Shown one piece after another: positions 59,652 to 59,749 of a stretch of 59,749 nt of DNA; positions within the stretch are counted from its first letter, which is position 1, and each line of letters starts with the position of its first letter. The notes under the pieces were generated by a model. The model saw only the letters and a list, made by a program, of their open reading frames with translations, did no database searches and was not told the origin of the DNA. A program made the translations under genes and the position numbers. This DNA is from an uncultured Agathobacter sp. (GTDB lineage Bacteria > Bacillota > Clostridia > Lachnospirales > Lachnospiraceae), in NCBI GenBank assembly GCA_910587655.1, contig CAJUND010000019.1, forward strand, positions 1 through 59,749, read 5' to 3'.

Positions 59652-59749
59652 ATTCAGCCCTTCCTTTTGGACTCCAGTTCCAGTTCCGTTTTGAATCTAT
59701 ATTATAAAAGTGGACACATACATGTACTGTCTGTTACAATAAACTATAC

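Noticed and set aside
59303..59707. Plus-strand 134-codon frame at the right end
   Set aside because: It is Phe/Ile-rich, without a ribosome site, and runs opposite to a better supported (frameshifted) minus-strand gene.

Overview
The window looks like a chromosomal segment from an anaerobic, low-to-mid GC Firmicute of the Lachnospiraceae type (Clostridia). The evidence is gene content and style rather than a marker gene. There are strong AGGAGG-type ribosome sites, a DUF5721 protein, LytTR/DUF3021 regulation of an ABC exporter, a [FeFe]-hydrogenase-like iron-sulfur protein, PyrDB/PyrK-type pyrimidine synthesis and a holin-like type I toxin. No rRNA, tRNA, CRISPR array, insertion sequence or prophage was recognised. 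I cannot name the genus from this sequence alone.

Layout. 1-2135 (+): an OmpR-type two-component pair, more AT-rich than what follows. 2147-9758 (mostly -): MFS transporter, RNA/DNA methyltransferase-like protein, cell-wall amidase, branched-chain aminotransferase, a cytosolic Cu/Zn superoxide dismutase-like protein (+), a candidate immunity protein and a membrane-anchored MutS-family ATPase. 9804-10120: a compact type I toxin-antitoxin locus (31-residue membrane toxin plus convergent antisense RNA); a relic of a related locus lies at 7391-7443. 10274-18091 (-): zinc-ribbon membrane protein, LytTR-controlled ABC exporter, MATE pump, folC and degV. 18265-24422: DUF5721 protein, cold-shock protein, NUDIX hydrolase, DUF4130 protein, an ABC exporter pair and an iron-sulfur hydrogenase-like protein. 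24539-29651 (+): subtilisin-like protease, large hybrid histidine kinase and a free receiver domain. 29646-33543 (-): C39-type peptidase, orphan VanS-like kinase and an EAL/degenerate GGDEF protein.

33557-45533 (-) is a nucleotide-synthesis block: a purine cluster (purE, purM, purN, purD, then a HAD phosphatase) behind a large aminopeptidase, and a pyrimidine operon (pyrC, pyrF, pyrK, pyrD, pyrE) that runs into vanZ-like and DUF6142 genes. 45570-49087 (-) holds a secreted papain-like protease and the lysine/peptidoglycan genes dapB and dapA. These sit behind a recognisable lysine riboswitch with its terminator. 49559-59749 holds a cobalamin adenosyltransferase-like gene, a two-OB-fold SSB-like gene, typA behind a three-hairpin leader, a frameshifted Ig-like surface protein, two lipoproteins, hflX, a DUF4190 protein, a phage-type regulator with paired operators, an unassigned gene and a frameshifted small gene.

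The most unusual signals are non-coding. A 23-bp palindrome (10-bp arms GTCGTACATC / GATGTACGAC) occurs at five intergenic places, in two of them just upstream of a ribosome site. An array of hairpins between two of its copies abuts the lysine riboswitch, and hairpins of similar shape precede typA. The type I toxin-antitoxin locus and its relic are the clearest small genetic system. All functional calls come from reading motifs and gene order; no database search was run.
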